21,393 nucleotides of DNA, taken from contig CAZLGO010000023.1 of assembly GCA_964559295.1 (NCBI GenBank), forward strand, positions 1 through 21,393. The letters run 5' to 3'. Positions 6,539-14,755 of this stretch are shown piece by piece (the first letter of the stretch is position 1; each line of letters opens with the position of its first letter). A program made the translations under genes and the position numbers. This DNA is from CAZLGO01 sp964559295 (GTDB taxonomy: Archaea > Methanobacteriota > Methanobacteria > Methanobacteriales > Methanobacteriaceae). The notes beneath the pieces were generated by a model. That model made no database searches. It worked only from the letters and a program-made list of their open reading frames with translations, and was not told where the DNA came from.

Positions 6539-9060
6539 AATGGCAAAATCTAAGTGTAGATGAGGCTTTAAAAGCTTTAAAATCTGATGTAAACGGATTG
6601 ACTAGTGAAGAAGCCCAAAAACGCTTGCTTGAATATGGAAAGAATGAGCTTGTTGAAAAAAAGAAATCAGGTCCTGTTGAACTTTTTATAGGACAGTTTA
6701 AAGATATTCTTATAATCATTCTTGTTATAGCTGCCATCGCAGCTTTTTACGTTGGTGATGTCGTAGATTCAATAGTTATTCTGATTGTGGTTTTCATAAA
6801 CGCTATTGTTGGTTTTATACAGGAACATCGGGCAGAGAAAGCTATGGAAAAACTTAAAGGTTTAATGGCCCGTGAAGCTGTGGTGATTCGTGATAATAAA
6901 AAGCAGAAAATACCTGCTAATGAGCTTACTTTGGGTGATATTGTAATCATAGAAGAGGGGGACAATATTCCGGCTGATTTAAGGATAATAGAAAGTTTTG
7001 ATCTTAGAGTGGATGAATCAGCCTTAACTGGAGAGTCTCTACCTGTTGAAAAGAAAGCCGAAGCCCATAAGCCAGAAGAGGATGGATCAGATAATATAGT
7101 CTTTATGGAAACCAATGTATCTTCTGGCAGAGGAAAAGGTGTTGTTATAGAAATAGGGATGAATACTGCTATTGGGAAAATAGCCGAGATGATACAGGAA
7201 GAAGAAGGTAAAACGCCACTTCAAAAAAAGATTGTAGGATTAGGAAAGACACTTGGAATTATTGCTCTTCTTGTGTGTTCATTTATATTTGTGCTGCAGC
7301 TTCTCCAAAACATTCCAGTAGTTCAAACATTTATGATTGCAGTTTCTCTGGCTGTAGCATCTGTGCCAGAAGGTTTACCAGCTATTTTAACTCTTACCCT
7401 TGCTCTTGGTATGCAAAAAATGGCGAAAAGCAATGCAATTGTAAGAAAACTCCTTGCTGTTGAAACTTTAGGATCATGCACAGTTATATGTACTGACAAG
7501 ACAGGCACACTTACAGAAAATAAGATGACTGTACGTGAAGCCCGTGTAAATGCCCCTCAAAGAGTATTTGAAATCTCTGCACTATGTAACAATGCACATA
7601 TTTCTGATGGTAGAGTTATAGGGGATCCTACAGATAGAGCCTTACTTGTTTATGCCGAAAAAAAGGGATACTCCAAAAAAGAGCTTGAAAAGAAGTATCC
7701 AAGGGTATTTGAGATCCCACTTGACAGTAGTCGAAAGAGAATGACCACCGTGAATGATTTTAATGGTTATAAAACTGTTTTAGTTAAAGGAGCGCCTGAG
7801 TTGATATTAGATCGGTGCAATTGGATAGAGAAGGACAATGAAATCCATAAAATTACCCAAGAAGATAGGGATGAAATATTAAACGATCTTAATGAAATGA
7901 CCAGTAAAACACTTCGTGTTTTAGCCTTTGCATACAAAAAAATCGACACTGAAGAGGAGATTTATGATAAAGAAAGATTAGAACAAGATCTTATTTTTGC
8001 AGGACTTGTTGGTATGATAGACCCACCAAGAAAAGAAGCTAAAGAGGCTGTAAAGACATGTAAAAAGGCAGGAATAAAGGTTATAATGATAACTGGAGAT
8101 CACAAGGATACTGCAGTGGCAATAGCAACAGAACTTGGAATCTTAAAAGAAGATAAAAGCAAGGTTCTTACTGGATCTGATCTTGACAAGCTCAGTGATG
8201 AGGAATTTGATAAGATTGTTGGGGATGTGCTTGTATATGCAAGGGTTTTTCCAGAACAAAAAGTTAGAATTGTAGAAGCCCTCAAAAAGAAAGGGGAAAT
8301 TGCCTCAATGACTGGAGATGGTGTAAATGATGCTCCTGCCCTAAAAAAGGCTGCTATTGGTGTTGCTATGGGTAGTGGAACTGATGTCGCAAAAGAATCC
8401 TCTGACATGCTTCTGCAGGATGATAACTTCGCAACCATTGTGAAGGCTGTAGCCGAAGGTCGTACAATCTTCGATAACATAAGAAGATTTGTTAGGTTCC
8501 AGCTTTCCACCAATATAGGTGCCATACTCACCATAACCTCCTCATCTATAATGGGCCTTCCCGTGCCTTTCAATCCCATTCAGGTGTTGTGGATAAACAT
8601 AATAATGGATGGCCCTCCTGCCCAGTCATTGGGAGTTGAACCACCAGAGGAGGACGTCATGGAACGTCCACCCAGAAAGGAAGAGATCATACCCAAAAAG
8701 AACCTACTTAAGATAATAATTGCTGGAGTGGTTATGTGTGTGGGGACCCTTGCTCTTTATTATTTCCAGCTTTCTGAGGGTAACGGCACCCTAAAAGCAA
8801 TGACCATAGCGTTCTCGGTTTTTGTCATGTTTCAGATATTTAACGTGTTCAACTGCAGATCTGACAGGGGACTTTCAAACAGATTCTTGTTAATGGCTGT
8901 TGCTGCCTCATTCCTCCTGCAGTTGTGTGTTGTATATGTTCCGTTCCTTCAGGGTATCTTTAAAACAACTGCACTGTCCATTATCGACTGGATTCTGGTA
9001 TTTGCAGTTGCCAGTATCATAATAATAAGTGACTGGTTGGCTGAGAGGTTCATAAAATGA
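6535..9060 (+). CDS. P-type cation-transporting ATPase (type II, Ca2+-pump-like)
   Basis: An 841-residue P-type ATPase of the PMR1/SERCA-like group. Visible parts are the N-terminal cation ATPase domain (WQNLSVDEALKAL), actuator loop TGES (165-168), membrane helix 4 with PEGLPA (Glu279), phosphorylated Asp321 in DKTGTLT, the nucleotide-binding domain, MITGDH, and TGDGVNDAP from residue 593. The C-terminal half carries helices 5-10. Of the SERCA calcium ligands, Glu309 (Glu279 here), Asn796 (Asn688) and Asp800 (Asp692) are present, while the site I Glu771 is Ala663 and Thr799 is Met691. This predicts one transported divalent ion per cycle, as in PMR1/SPCA pumps; Ca2+ or Mn2+ are the likely substrates by inference. 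Start overlaps the UPF0146 stop and its TGA overlaps the cbiJ ATG. Confidence 0.94.
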   Translation: MKWQNLSVDEALKALKSDVNGLTSEEAQKRLLEYGKNELVEKKKSGPVELFIGQFKDILIIILVIAAIAAFYVGDVVDSIVILIVVFINAIVGFIQEHRAEKAMEKLKGLMAREAVVIRDNKKQKIPANELTLGDIVIIEEGDNIPADLRIIESFDLRVDESALTGESLPVEKKAEAHKPEEDGSDNIVFMETNVSSGRGKGVVIEIGMNTAIGKIAEMIQEEEGKTPLQKKIVGLGKTLGIIALLVCSFIFVLQLLQNIPVVQTFMIAVSLAVASVPEGLPAILTLTLALGMQKMAKSNAIVRKLLAVETLGSCTVICTDKTGTLTENKMTVREARVNAPQRVFEISALCNNAHISDGRVIGDPTDRALLVYAEKKGYSKKELEKKYPRVFEIPLDSSRKRMTTVNDFNGYKTVLVKGAPELILDRCNWIEKDNEIHKITQEDRDEILNDLNEMTSKTLRVLAFAYKKIDTEEEIYDKERLEQDLIFAGLVGMIDPPRKEAKEAVKTCKKAGIKVIMITGDHKDTAVAIATELGILKEDKSKVLTGSDLDKLSDEEFDKIVGDVLVYARVFPEQKVRIVEALKKKGEIASMTGDGVNDAPALKKAAIGVAMGSGTDVAKESSDMLLQDDNFATIVKAVAEGRTIFDNIRRFVRFQLSTNIGAILTITSSSIMGLPVPFNPIQVLWINIIMDGPPAQSLGVEPPEEDVMERPPRKEEIIPKKNLLKIIIAGVVMCVGTLALYYFQLSEGNGTLKAMTIAFSVFVMFQIFNVFNCRSDRGLSNRFLLMAVAASFLLQLCVVYVPFLQGIFKTTALSIIDWILVFAVASIIIISDWLAERFIK

Positions 9061-9836
9061 ACATCATGGTGATGGCAGGTACCAAGGACGCTGCTGATAT
9101 CATCAAAATGTTGAGCAATGTTAAAGATCTAAAAATACTGGCCACAACAACCACCAGATATGGTGCAGATATCGCAAAATCACAGGGTGCAGATGAAGTC
9201 ATCTCAAAAGGGCTTTCAAGGGACGAAATAATCGAAGTGATAAAAAAAAGAAAAATTGATATTTTAATGGACGCGACCCACCCTTTTGCGGTAGAAGCAA
9301 CCAAAAATGCCATAGAATCTGCAAAAACGACTGGAATAAGGTATATTAGGTTTGAAAGACCGAAAATGAAAGTTCCAGAAAGTGATCTTATCCATAAAGT
9401 ATCTTCATTTGAAGAAGCTGCATCAAAGGCTCTGGAGTTAACAAAATCCACAGAAAAGATACTCCATCTTGCTGGAGTTTCCACCCTAAAGTATATAAGA
9501 GAAAAAATCGATCCAAGTCAGATATTCGCAAGGGTGCTACCATTTCCTGATTCTATAAAAAAATGTCTCGATTTGAACCTTAAACCGCAAAACATAATAG
9601 CAATGCAAGGAACATTCACCAAAGAGTTCAACAAGGCTTTGATGAAAGAGTATGAGATATCAATAATAATAACAAAAGAAAGTGGAGAGATTGGCGGAGT
9701 TAAATCCAAAATAGATGCTGCATTGGAACTTGGATTGAATGTTGTTCTTATTCTACGCCCTCAAGTTCCACAACTTGAATTTGAAGATGTTTTCACGGAT
9801 TTAGATGATTTATATAGAGAAGTGATTGGGAAATAA
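9057..9836 (+). CDS. cbiJ: Cobalt-precorrin-6A reductase (CbiJ/CobK family)
   Basis: A 259-residue NAD(P)H-dependent reductase of the CbiJ/CobK family, which reduces the macrocycle of (cobalt-)precorrin-6A in corrin-ring synthesis. In an anaerobic methanogen it would act in the early-cobalt pathway for the corrinoid of methyltransferases such as Mtr. Family signs are the N-terminal nucleotide-binding start MVMAGTKDAADIIKML, the motif DATHPFA at residues 72-78 followed by GIRYIRFERP, the central LAGVSTLKYI and ARVLPFPDSIKKCL, and the late IITKESGEIGGVKSKIDAAL. It begins four bases inside the P-ATPase gene (ATGA overlap), so it is the third gene of the UPF0146-ATPase operon. No functional link between cobamide synthesis and the pump is evident. 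Confidence 0.93.
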   Translation: MNIMVMAGTKDAADIIKMLSNVKDLKILATTTTRYGADIAKSQGADEVISKGLSRDEIIEVIKKRKIDILMDATHPFAVEATKNAIESAKTTGIRYIRFERPKMKVPESDLIHKVSSFEEAASKALELTKSTEKILHLAGVSTLKYIREKIDPSQIFARVLPFPDSIKKCLDLNLKPQNIIAMQGTFTKEFNKALMKEYEISIIITKESGEIGGVKSKIDAALELGLNVVLILRPQVPQLEFEDVFTDLDDLYREVIGK

Positions 9837-10121
9837 TTTGGTGAAATAATTAAACTGGTCTATTCGAAAATGTTGTTATCTGGGCTTCATTCAGTTTTTT
9901 AACCTTTGAAATCTCTAAAATTAAAAAACTTGAAATTGACTATTCTTTTTTTCATTGTTGATTACAAAGTGTTTATGAAGATTAAAACATTTTACTTTTT
10001 GGTTTTGATTTGGTGTAAGAATTGCTAATGAACTTTTAGATACTTTTACAAGTTTATAATACAGTGCATACGAAAAACTAAAAACTCATTTAATAGGTTG
10101 GACTTGTCGAATTTTACTTTA
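9837..10121. other. AT-rich convergent intergenic region
   Basis: This gap lies between two converging genes (cbiJ on plus, HdeD-like on minus). It is strongly AT-rich, with several T-runs and no supported gene. A 17-codon frame near 9977 has no ribosome binding site and was set aside. No member of the palindromic repeat family is present here. Confidence 0.6.
9946..9952 (+). terminator. T-run, possible terminator of the cbiJ operon
   Basis: TTTTTTT about 110 bases past the cbiJ stop, with an earlier T6 at about 9895-9900. Archaeal RNA polymerase terminates at such U-tracts, so either may end the operon transcript. No stable stem precedes them. Confidence 0.35.
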
Positions 10122-10610
10122 TTATTTCTCTTTTTCAAATAACAAGAACACACCATTTATGATCAACCATAAGCCAATCAACAGACCCAAATATATTGGA
10201 TGGAGAGCAAAAATGCCTAATATTGTATATAAAATACCAAGTATCACTCCCACGATACCAGACCATAGTGCATATTTATATTCAGCTCTGGCAAGCATAG
10301 CTATTAAACCAGATATTATCAAGAAAATACCTGCTAAATAAAGCAAGAAGCTTGCTATAAAGCTAAGAAAAAGCGGGTTGAACACCAGTCCTAAACCCAG
10401 GATCAGGGCTAAAAGACCAAGTATCAAGTTTAATATACCAACCGTTCTGCTTGTATCCAATCCATATACACCGGCTATGAGCAGCCAGATACCAATAAAC
10501 AGCAAGAGAAAGCCGGAAATTTCACCAGCCACGATTACACCTGCAAGCGGAAATGCCATGACTATAAGTCCAATTATTATGGCTAGTGCACCTAATATGG
10601 CATTTTTCAT
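10122..10610 (-). CDS. HdeD-like (DUF308) membrane protein
   Basis: A 162-residue very hydrophobic protein made of about six closely spaced transmembrane helices, with internal similarity of the pattern G-x-L-x-L-I-x-G-x-x. Examples are ILGALAIIIGLIVMAFPLAG at residues 4-23 and ILNLILGLLALILGLGLVFN later. This is typical of the HdeD/DUF308 family, named after an E. coli acid-stress protein; the archaeal role is unknown. ATG 10610 is preceded by GGAGGG (10618-10623) and a TATA box at 10671-10682, so it is probably transcribed alone. It ends with a charged cytoplasmic tail (FEKEK). Confidence 0.88.
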   Translation of the reverse strand: MKNAILGALAIIIGLIVMAFPLAGVIVAGEISGFLLLFIGIWLLIAGVYGLDTSRTVGILNLILGLLALILGLGLVFNPLFLSFIASFLLYLAGIFLIISGLIAMLARAEYKYALWSGIVGVILGILYTILGIFALHPIYLGLLIGLWLIINGVFLLFEKEK

Positions 10611-10670
10611 TTTATATCCCTCCTTTGTTTTTTTCCAACAAGCCCCACCTAAAGCGTTTCACAGCATAAT

Positions 10671-10682
10671 TATATTTATAAA
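10671..10682 (-). promoter_or_regulatory. TATA box of the HdeD-like gene
   Basis: The minus strand reads TTTATAAATATA, a good archaeal TATA box 61-72 bases upstream of the ATG. With the usual spacing of about 25 bases, transcription would start near 10647, leaving a leader of about 37 bases that includes GGAGGG. Confidence 0.5.
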
Positions 10683-10764
10683 ACTTTAAATATATATTAT
10701 TCCATAATTTTTCGATTTTCAGCCGTTCTATCACATATGAATTAATTCTGCTATTAAATCTCTA

Positions 10765-11601
10765 TCATTCTTCATAGAAAACCGCTGTACCCATCACCGT
10801 TACCATAATATCGTTTCCTTTAATTCCCCCAACATTAGTATAGTTAATTTGGACTTCTATAACACCATTAGCACCAAGTTCTTTAGCTTTTTCTACCATG
10901 CTTTTCAGTGCCTTGTTCTTAGCGTTTTCGAACTCTTCATAAGGTAAAGTTTTTCTGTTTACAATTTTTTTTACACCTGATAGAGGTTCTTCTTTGGCAC
11001 TTGCTCCTATAAGAGCTTTTCCCTCCACCAATCCTAAATATCTACTGATTTTTTTGCCTTGAATATTGGGTGTGGTTAAAATCAACAAACCTCGCTCTCT
11101 AAAATCAGTCAAATCGCCGATTGATTTTTTTTCTAATCTATCCTCAGAAATCGGTTTTCCTCTCAATCTATGAATCAATTTTGTGATTAAATTTCCGATA
11201 TATCCAAGAATATAAATTAGAAAACCAAGGAAAACTACCAATATTAGATAATTTACTAGAATTGGAAATGCCGCTTGTATCGTAAGAATGATGCCCCCAA
11301 TAGTTAAAAAATTAAGTGTAAGCGGTTCTTCAGGAAATATAAAGGCGTAATATACCAATATAAAAAACAATATAATCGCGCTTATTGCTCCAGTAGTATG
11401 CCCATATTTTTTTTTAGCAACGTATGTTTCAACAAATCCAGCGATAATAGGAGATATCATAAATGCAATATTATATCCAAAAATAACTATGTGACCATAA
11501 ACACAAATTACAAAGGAAATAAATCCTACAAGGGTGCCTAAAAGTACCGAAGCTATTGCCCAACGTCTATCTACAATAAAAACTTTTATTGGGGCTACCA
11601 T
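10765..11601 (-). CDS. Membrane protein with C-terminal YbjQ/UPF0145 domain
   Basis: A 278-residue two-part protein. Residues 1 to about 150 hold roughly five transmembrane helices (for example WAIASVLLGTLVGFISFVIC and FLTIGGIILTIQAAFPILVN). After a charged linker (RLRGKPISEDRLEKK), residues 172-278 form a complete YbjQ/UPF0145 domain (LLILTTPNIQGKKI, ALIGAS, KELGANGVIEVQI, MGTAV). UPF0145 proteins form oligomeric rings; their function is not established, although they are sometimes called heavy-metal-binding. The C-terminal domain is clearly a paralogue of the neighbouring stand-alone protein, so duplication followed by fusion is likely. ATG 11601 has GGAG eight bases upstream. It starts 46 bases after the stand-alone gene, so the pair is probably co-transcribed. 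Confidence 0.85.
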   Translation of the reverse strand: MVAPIKVFIVDRRWAIASVLLGTLVGFISFVICVYGHIVIFGYNIAFMISPIIAGFVETYVAKKKYGHTTGAISAIILFFILVYYAFIFPEEPLTLNFLTIGGIILTIQAAFPILVNYLILVVFLGFLIYILGYIGNLITKLIHRLRGKPISEDRLEKKSIGDLTDFRERGLLILTTPNIQGKKISRYLGLVEGKALIGASAKEEPLSGVKKIVNRKTLPYEEFENAKNKALKSMVEKAKELGANGVIEVQINYTNVGGIKGNDIMVTVMGTAVFYEE

Positions 11602-11647
11602 GGATCTTTCTCCATTATTTGTTAATTAAAAATCAAATGATAATTGA

Positions 11648-11974
11648 CTATTCCTCATATGATACCGCTGTGCCGAATACACCCACCAAGATGGTATTTC
11701 CAAAGGTTCCACCCAGATTATTATAGGTAATATGAACACCAATGATAGCGTTAGCACCAAGTTCTTTAGCTTTTTCCTCCATGCTTTCTAATGCCATATC
11801 TCTGGCTTTTTTTAATTCTTCCTCGTATGCTGATGTTCTTCCGCCAACAACGTCTCTCACTCCTGAGAAAAGATCTTTGTAGACATTTGCCCCTAAAAGG
11901 GCTTCTCCAGTCACCAAACCAAAATATTCAATTATTCTTTTCCCTTCAATATTGGATGTAGTTGAAATTAGCAT
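11648..11974 (-). CDS. YbjQ/UPF0145 family protein
   Basis: A 108-residue single-domain UPF0145 protein. It shows the family pattern: TTSNIEGKRIIEYFGLVTGE at residues 5-24, then GANVYKDLFSGVRDVVGGRT, a helix EEELKKARDMALESMEEKAK, then LGANAIIGVHITY and a closing GVFGTAVSYEE. The function is unknown; E. coli YbjQ forms a pentameric ring. ATG 11974 follows AAGGAAGTG. It lies between moeA and the membrane-fused paralogue on the same strand; a T-run between moeA and this gene suggests separate transcription from moeA. Confidence 0.9.
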   Translation of the reverse strand: MLISTTSNIEGKRIIEYFGLVTGEALLGANVYKDLFSGVRDVVGGRTSAYEEELKKARDMALESMEEKAKELGANAIIGVHITYNNLGGTFGNTILVGVFGTAVSYEE

Positions 11975-12014
11975 TTTAACACTTCCTTATTTTTAGTGGG
12001 ATTTTTGTAGAGAT

Positions 12015-12021
12015 AAAAAAA
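12015..12021 (-). terminator. T-run downstream of moeA
   Basis: The minus strand reads GCGGTTTTTTTATC about 60 bases past the moeA stop. Only a weak stem (CCAC/GCGG) precedes it, so the U-tract is the main signal. The same TTTTTTTATC could instead serve as a poor TATA element for the downstream UPF0145 gene. Confidence 0.4.
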
Positions 12022-12078
12022 CCGCTCATTTAGTGGAAACCTGTTTACATGAAACCTTCTTAAACTTTCAAATCTTCT

Positions 12079-13296
12079 TTACCACCCTCCTAAAAGAACC
12101 ACATCAACATAACTTCCTTCCTGAATAATCTCAACGTTCTTAGGCACTTCAAAATACCCGTCAGCCTCTGCAAGAGCTCCTATCGCGCCAGAATCTTTTA
12201 AAATAGGATGAGCCATATTTTCATCAATTTTTACAAGAACATATTGATTCCTTCCCCTTGCAGAGTGGTATCTTTTTGAAAGCTTCAGTTCCTTTATCTG
12301 AACTTTTCTATCATCACCTAAACAAGCCATTTTTCTTAAAAACGGAGCAACGAAAACATGAAATACTATTAAAGCTGCCACAGGATAACCTGGAAGTCCA
12401 AAAACGATCTTATCATTAATCATGCCAATTATGGTGGGTTTTCCGGGCTTCATGGCTATACCGTGTACAAGAACTTCTCCAATATCATCCAAAACCATTC
12501 TAAGTACATCTCCAGCTCCAGCAGACGTTCCTCCTGATGTTATTATCACATCGGCATCTGAAAACTTATTGATTTTTCCTGCTACAGCCTCATAACTATC
12601 TTTTACAATTTCAGAATATATGGGGGTGCATCCGCATGATTTTACCGCATTTGCAATTGTCTGGGTGTTTATATCATATATTTTACCATATTCAAGTTCA
12701 TCGTCGTACTTAATTATTTCATTTCCTGTTGATATCACTGCAACTTTAGGTTTTGCAAAAACAGGGACTTTTCCCATTCCAATGGCACTTAATACACCAA
12801 TCTTATCAGATGTGAGCAGGGTTCCCTTAGAAAGAATAAGCTCGCCTTTTTTTATATCAGAGCCTTCCTTGGCGATATTTTCACCGATAACTACGCCATC
12901 ATAAACATAAATATCTCCACCCTTCTTTTCCGTAAACTCAACCATCACAACCCCGTTTGCACCCTCTGGAATGGGAGCACCAGTAGCAACCTCAACACAT
13001 GTTCCTTCCTCAACCTTCTTCGTTGGAACACTTCCAGCTTTTATAGTTTCTAGTAAATTTAAAACTACAGGATTATTCTCAGAAGCTCCAAAGGTGTCCT
13101 CTGCCTTTACCGCATATCCATCCATGGATGCCCTATCAAACGGTGGAAGATTGATGGTAGCATGTACATCTTCTGCTAAGACGCGTCTGTGGGCATCTTT
13201 TATTGAAACTGTCTCAATTCTTCTTTTAATTATAATATCATTTAAGATATTTTTCACATCTTCAATGTCTTTTGTTTTTAAAAATTCCTCTCCCAT
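12079..13296 (-). CDS. moeA: Molybdopterin molybdenumtransferase MoeA
   Basis: A 405-residue MoeA, which inserts molybdate (or tungstate) into adenylylated molybdopterin to give the active cofactor. Family motifs are PFDRASMDGYAVKAED (residues 52-67), VEVATGAPIPEGANGVVMVE (101-120), the MoaB/Mog-like domain from about 180 with STGNEI and ITSGGTSAGAGD (252-263), then MKPGKPT and FGLPGYPVAALI. Its C-terminal domain IV is complete. In methanogens the product serves formylmethanofuran dehydrogenase and formate dehydrogenase. ATG 13296 follows AAGTGATAAG, and a TATA box is at 13326-13335. It is divergent from aIF1A and separate from the mobB-moaA genes 5 kb away. Confidence 0.96.
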   Translation of the reverse strand: MGEEFLKTKDIEDVKNILNDIIIKRRIETVSIKDAHRRVLAEDVHATINLPPFDRASMDGYAVKAEDTFGASENNPVVLNLLETIKAGSVPTKKVEEGTCVEVATGAPIPEGANGVVMVEFTEKKGGDIYVYDGVVIGENIAKEGSDIKKGELILSKGTLLTSDKIGVLSAIGMGKVPVFAKPKVAVISTGNEIIKYDDELEYGKIYDINTQTIANAVKSCGCTPIYSEIVKDSYEAVAGKINKFSDADVIITSGGTSAGAGDVLRMVLDDIGEVLVHGIAMKPGKPTIIGMINDKIVFGLPGYPVAALIVFHVFVAPFLRKMACLGDDRKVQIKELKLSKRYHSARGRNQYVLVKIDENMAHPILKDSGAIGALAEADGYFEVPKNVEIIQEGSYVDVVLLGGW

Positions 13297-13325
13297 CTTA
13301 TCACTTATTTTTTTTTATTAGTAGG

Positions 13326-13335
13326 ATTTATATAC
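13326..13335 (-). promoter_or_regulatory. TATA box of moeA
   Basis: The minus strand reads GTATATAAAT, 30-39 bases upstream of the moeA ATG. Normal spacing puts the transcript start within about ten bases of the start codon, giving a very short leader. Confidence 0.5.
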
Positions 13336-13377
13336 ATTGTCACATTAAAATATTATGAAAACCTAATTTTCAATCTA

Positions 13378-13392
13378 TTGGAATGATTCCAA
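13378..13392. promoter_or_regulatory. Perfect palindrome between moeA and aIF1A
   Basis: TTGGAA TGA TTCCAA is a perfect 6-bp inverted repeat with a 3-base spacer in the divergent intergenic region. It does not resemble the CAACC/GAAC repeat family, so a transcription factor site for one or both genes is possible. No known regulator is recognised. Confidence 0.4.
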
Positions 13393-13413
13393 GCATCTTT
13401 TAATAAGAAAAAA

Positions 13414-13418
13414 GGAGG
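13414..13418 (+). promoter_or_regulatory. Ribosome binding site fixing the UUG start of aIF1A
   Basis: GGAGG lies seven bases upstream of TTG 13426. No ATG or GTG in this frame is available nearby, so the start codon is UUG. Confidence 0.8.
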
Positions 13419-13425
13419 AGAGTAT

Positions 13426-13725
13426 TTGGGTAAAGGAAAAGAAAACCAAGAAGTAAGAAGAGTGAGAATACCAAGAAAAGGAGAGATACAGGGTGTGGTT
13501 GAACAGATATTGGGTCATGGAAAGATGAGGGTGAAGTGCTCTGATAATAAAATGAGACTCTGTAGAATCCCAGGAAAAATGAAAAAAAGAATTTGGATAA
13601 GGGAAGGAGACGTAGTTTTGATAAAACCATGGCAATTTCAAAGCGATGTTAAGGGAGATGTGATCTGGAGATATACAAGTACGGAAGCTAACTGGCTTGA
13701 ACGTCGTGGTTATCTTAAGCTATAA
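13426..13725 (+). CDS. eif1A: Translation initiation factor aIF1A
   Basis: A 99-residue archaeal initiation factor 1A, an S1/IF1-type OB-fold protein that binds the A-site region of the small ribosomal subunit and supports start-site selection. The conserved core reads RIPRKGEIQGVVEQILGHGK then MRVKCSDNKMRLCRIPGKMK and IREGDVVLIKPW. It has the short basic N-terminus (GKGKENQEVRRVR) usual in archaea. Translation starts at UUG, supported by GGAGG at 13414-13418. It heads a run of ribosome-related genes (rio1, KH protein) on the same strand, with a repeat-containing 172-base gap before rio1. Confidence 0.95.
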   Translation: MGKGKENQEVRRVRIPRKGEIQGVVEQILGHGKMRVKCSDNKMRLCRIPGKMKKRIWIREGDVVLIKPWQFQSDVKGDVIWRYTSTEANWLERRGYLKL

Positions 13726-13858
13726 AAATATTTACATCGATTGATAAAAATTTGAAATTTATATGTTTCTTTGATCAAGTTTTAATCTTATCTCTGGTTT
13801 ATTAATTAGGAATTTTTATAGGAATTAACCTGCTAAGAAAACTTCAGAATGCTTGAAA

Positions 13859-13884
13859 TTTGATCAACTTTAATAAAGGTTGAT
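13859..13884. repeat. Palindromic repeat copy upstream of rio1
   Basis: CAACTTT AATA AAGGTTG (13865-13882) forms a 7-bp stem with one T/G wobble, flanked by TTTGATCAA on the left and ATTG on the right. A further TTGATCAA lies at 13771-13778. The repeat ends only a few bases before the rio1 ribosome binding site. Confidence 0.7.
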
Positions 13885-13897
13885 TGTGAGGTATTTA

Positions 13898-14668
13898 ATG
13901 GTTCCAAAGATACCCAAGGTAGACAATGCGTTGCAAAAATTATTATCAGAAAAAAGAATAAAAAGCATTGAAGATAAAAGAGTAGGTAGCGAAGTATTTG
14001 ACAAAAAAACCCTTGAAACACTTTATAAACTCGCCAACATGAAAAAAATCCATACACTAAATGGAGCAATAAGTACTGGGAAAGAGGCAAATGTTTTCAG
14101 AGGAACAGACGATGAAGATAATTTTATAGCTGTTAAAATATACAGGGTTGCAACATCTGATTTTAAGAAAATGCAATATTACATTCAAGGAGATCCTAGA
14201 TTTCATCTTCGATCAACAAACAAACGTCAGATTGTGCATGCATGGGTAAATAAAGAATACAGAAATCTTAAAAGAGCGCATGATGCAGGTGTGAGGGTTC
14301 CAAAACCCATTGTTGCAAAAAACAACGTGCTTATAATGGAGTTTATTGGGGACGAGAATGGAAATCCAGCGCCAACTATGAAACAATCTCCTCCTTCTAA
14401 CCCAAAAGATGTTTTGGATGAGATAATCCATTATATGAAATTGTTGCATAAAAAGGCAAGGCTTGTTCACGGCGATCTATCAAGCTTTAATATTTTGATT
14501 CAGGAGGAAGAGCCTGTTATAATAGATCTATCCCAAGGTGTTGTCATCGATCATCCAATCTCAGATGAGCTCTTAAGAAGAGATGTAAAAAACATAGCCA
14601 GAGATTTTAAAAAATTAGGCGTTTTAATTCCAGAAGATGAGATCATAAGCAGAATTATGGATCCATAG
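13898..14668 (+). CDS. rio1: RIO1-type serine/threonine protein kinase
   Basis: A 256-residue archaeal RIO1 atypical kinase/ATPase implicated in small-subunit ribosome maturation. Motifs are the RIO1 ATP-loop STGKEANV (59-66), the ATP-binding lysine Lys80 in AVKIYR, the catalytic loop HGDLSSFN (191-198, Asp193) and the metal-binding Asp210 in IDLSQGV. The C-terminal DELLRRDVKNIARDFKKLG is also typical. I chose ATG 13898, with GTGAGGT upstream, over a TTG at 13880 that would begin inside the palindromic repeat. It lies between aIF1A and the KH protein, an arrangement that fits a shared ribosome-biogenesis role. Confidence 0.93.
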   Translation: MVPKIPKVDNALQKLLSEKRIKSIEDKRVGSEVFDKKTLETLYKLANMKKIHTLNGAISTGKEANVFRGTDDEDNFIAVKIYRVATSDFKKMQYYIQGDPRFHLRSTNKRQIVHAWVNKEYRNLKRAHDAGVRVPKPIVAKNNVLIMEFIGDENGNPAPTMKQSPPSNPKDVLDEIIHYMKLLHKKARLVHGDLSSFNILIQEEEPVIIDLSQGVVIDHPISDELLRRDVKNIARDFKKLGVLIPEDEIISRIMDP

Positions 14669-14755
14669 TAAAGTTTTAAGCACCATAGGTTCTATAAGGT
14701 GTGCACTGACTTAGACGTTTTAATCAGTTTTTTTCAAAAATTGGAGGTTAAAATA

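Noticed and set aside
8100..8579. Minus-strand 159-codon frame inside the P-ATPase
   Set aside because: It is antisense to conserved ATPase motifs and shows no family features or ribosome binding site.
9977..10030. 17-codon plus-strand frame in the gap after cbiJ
   Set aside because: No ribosome binding site or promoter, and low-complexity AT-rich composition.
10378..10689. Plus-strand frame opposite the HdeD-like gene
   Set aside because: It is a shadow of the real gene, rich in Pro, Ser and Ile from antisense reading, with no ribosome binding site.
13375..13641. Minus-strand frames opposite aIF1A
   Set aside because: They are Phe/Ser/Leu-rich antisense shadows of a well-recognised gene.
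13880..13897. TTG start of rio1 inside the repeat
   Set aside because: ATG 13898 has GTGAGGT at suitable spacing and matches the usual N-terminus MVPKIPKVDN.
14699..14755. GTG start of the KH protein 19 codons upstream
   Set aside because: GGAGGT at 14743-14748 clearly serves ATG 14756, and the extra residues do not fit the family.
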